Below the pieces are notes generated by a model. That model did not search any database. It was not told the origin of the DNA and was given only the letters and a program-made list of their open reading frames with translations. Positions 19,817 to 20,094 of a stretch of DNA of 20,094 nucleotides are shown piece after piece; the first letter of the stretch is position 1; every line of letters begins with the position of its first letter. A program made the position numbers and the translations under genes. The DNA comes from Acidaminococcaceae bacterium (lineage in GTDB: Bacteria; Bacillota; Negativicutes; Acidaminococcales; Acidaminococcaceae): contig JALCSJ010000015.1 of assembly GCA_022653215.1 (NCBI GenBank), positions 1-20,094 on the forward strand, read 5' to 3'.

Positions 19817-20094
19817 TAGGTATCATGGGGGATACCCATGGTGATTTGACAGTTCTAAGAAAAGTAGTTGAACTGGCAGGAAATGTAAATGCCTGGATTC
19901 ATACAGGGGATTATAGCCAGGATGCCAAGACTTTAGAAAGAATTACCCATTTGCCTGTCTATGCTGTCTGCGGCAATTGTGATATGTATGAAGGCAGAGC
20001 AGCAGTAGAGAATCTGATGAATCTGGCCGGACATAAAATCTGGATTACCCATGGAAATCGTTTCTTACATGGTTATGGTGAGGACACTTTGGCA
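19810..20094 (+). CDS. YfcE/MJ0936-type metallophosphoesterase (3' end beyond the window)
   Basis: The first 95 residues of a calcineurin-like phosphodiesterase, open to the window edge. The metal-binding motifs appear in the expected order: GDTHGD near residue 7, HTGDYS near 37, CGNCD near 56 and THGNR near 76. These are the dinuclear metal site of the small MJ0936/YfcE family (about 160 residues), which hydrolyse phosphodiesters and have no settled natural substrate in most species. ATG 19810 lies inside the end of rdgB (7-bp overlap), with GGAG (19797-19800) upstream as the ribosome-binding site, so the two are translationally coupled. Confidence 0.92.
   Translation, partial: MLIGIMGDTHGDLTVLRKVVELAGNVNAWIHTGDYSQDAKTLERITHLPVYAVCGNCDMYEGRAAVENLMNLAGHKIWITHGNRFLHGYGEDTLA

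Noticed and set aside
1..20094. CRISPR array, insertion sequence, prophage or defence system
   Set aside because: No direct-repeat array, transposase, integrase or phage-like frame was seen; the gene content is core and envelope related.

Overview
The window is chromosomal core sequence from a low-to-moderate GC Firmicute. The order hpf, secA, prfB, then ftsE, ftsX and a C-terminal protease follows the Bacillus subtilis layout. A DUF5693 gene plus csaB sit between prfB and ftsE, and the gene style suggests the class Negativicutes (diderm Firmicutes, perhaps Acidaminococcaceae). The phylum follows from known synteny; the class is an inference. No insertion sequence, phage gene or CRISPR array was seen.

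Layout. (1) Positions 1-1990 hold a polar amino-acid ABC importer: the end of a binding-protein gene, a permease and an ATPase. A 93-nt imperfect foldback element (2009-2101) follows. (2) Positions 2129-5482 hold hpf, with a near-consensus promoter and two perfect tandem hairpins in its leader, then a strong terminator whose T-tract overlaps the secA promoter, then secA and its own terminator. (3) Positions 5515-16022 appear to be one long envelope/division operon: prfB (programmed +1 frameshift), the DUF5693 membrane protein, csaB, ftsE, ftsX, a secreted M23 peptidase with a coiled coil, a carboxy-terminal protease, and a membrane hybrid histidine kinase. It ends at a strong bidirectional terminator. 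(4) Positions 16040-16809 on the minus strand hold a small secreted protein of unknown function and a tRNA-Arg(CCG) with its own promoter and terminator. (5) From 16803 to the right edge on the plus strand are a LUD-domain protein, then an overlapping cluster: hotdog thioesterase, an unknown membrane-anchored protein, a CofE-like ligase, the RdgB house-cleaning pyrophosphatase, and a YfcE-type phosphodiesterase cut by the window end.

How the genes fit together. FtsEX is a membrane transducer that in other bacteria switches on a coiled-coil murein hydrolase. The adjacent M23 protein has that architecture and keeps its zinc ligands, so it is the obvious partner. CtpA-type proteases often trim envelope proteins, and CsaB adds pyruvyl groups to wall polymer, which SLH-domain proteins bind. 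The operon therefore reads as wall remodelling plus surface anchoring, led by a translation release factor.

The most unusual protein is the hybrid kinase at 13823-15982. Its ATP-binding domain looks intact, but the phosphoacceptor histidine of the H-box is arginine (Arg221), and its second receiver has lost two conserved residues. Other points of interest are the structured leaders of hpf, prfB and the LUD gene, a divergent promoter pair sharing overlapping -35 boxes, and the uncharacterised cluster around the CofE-like gene.
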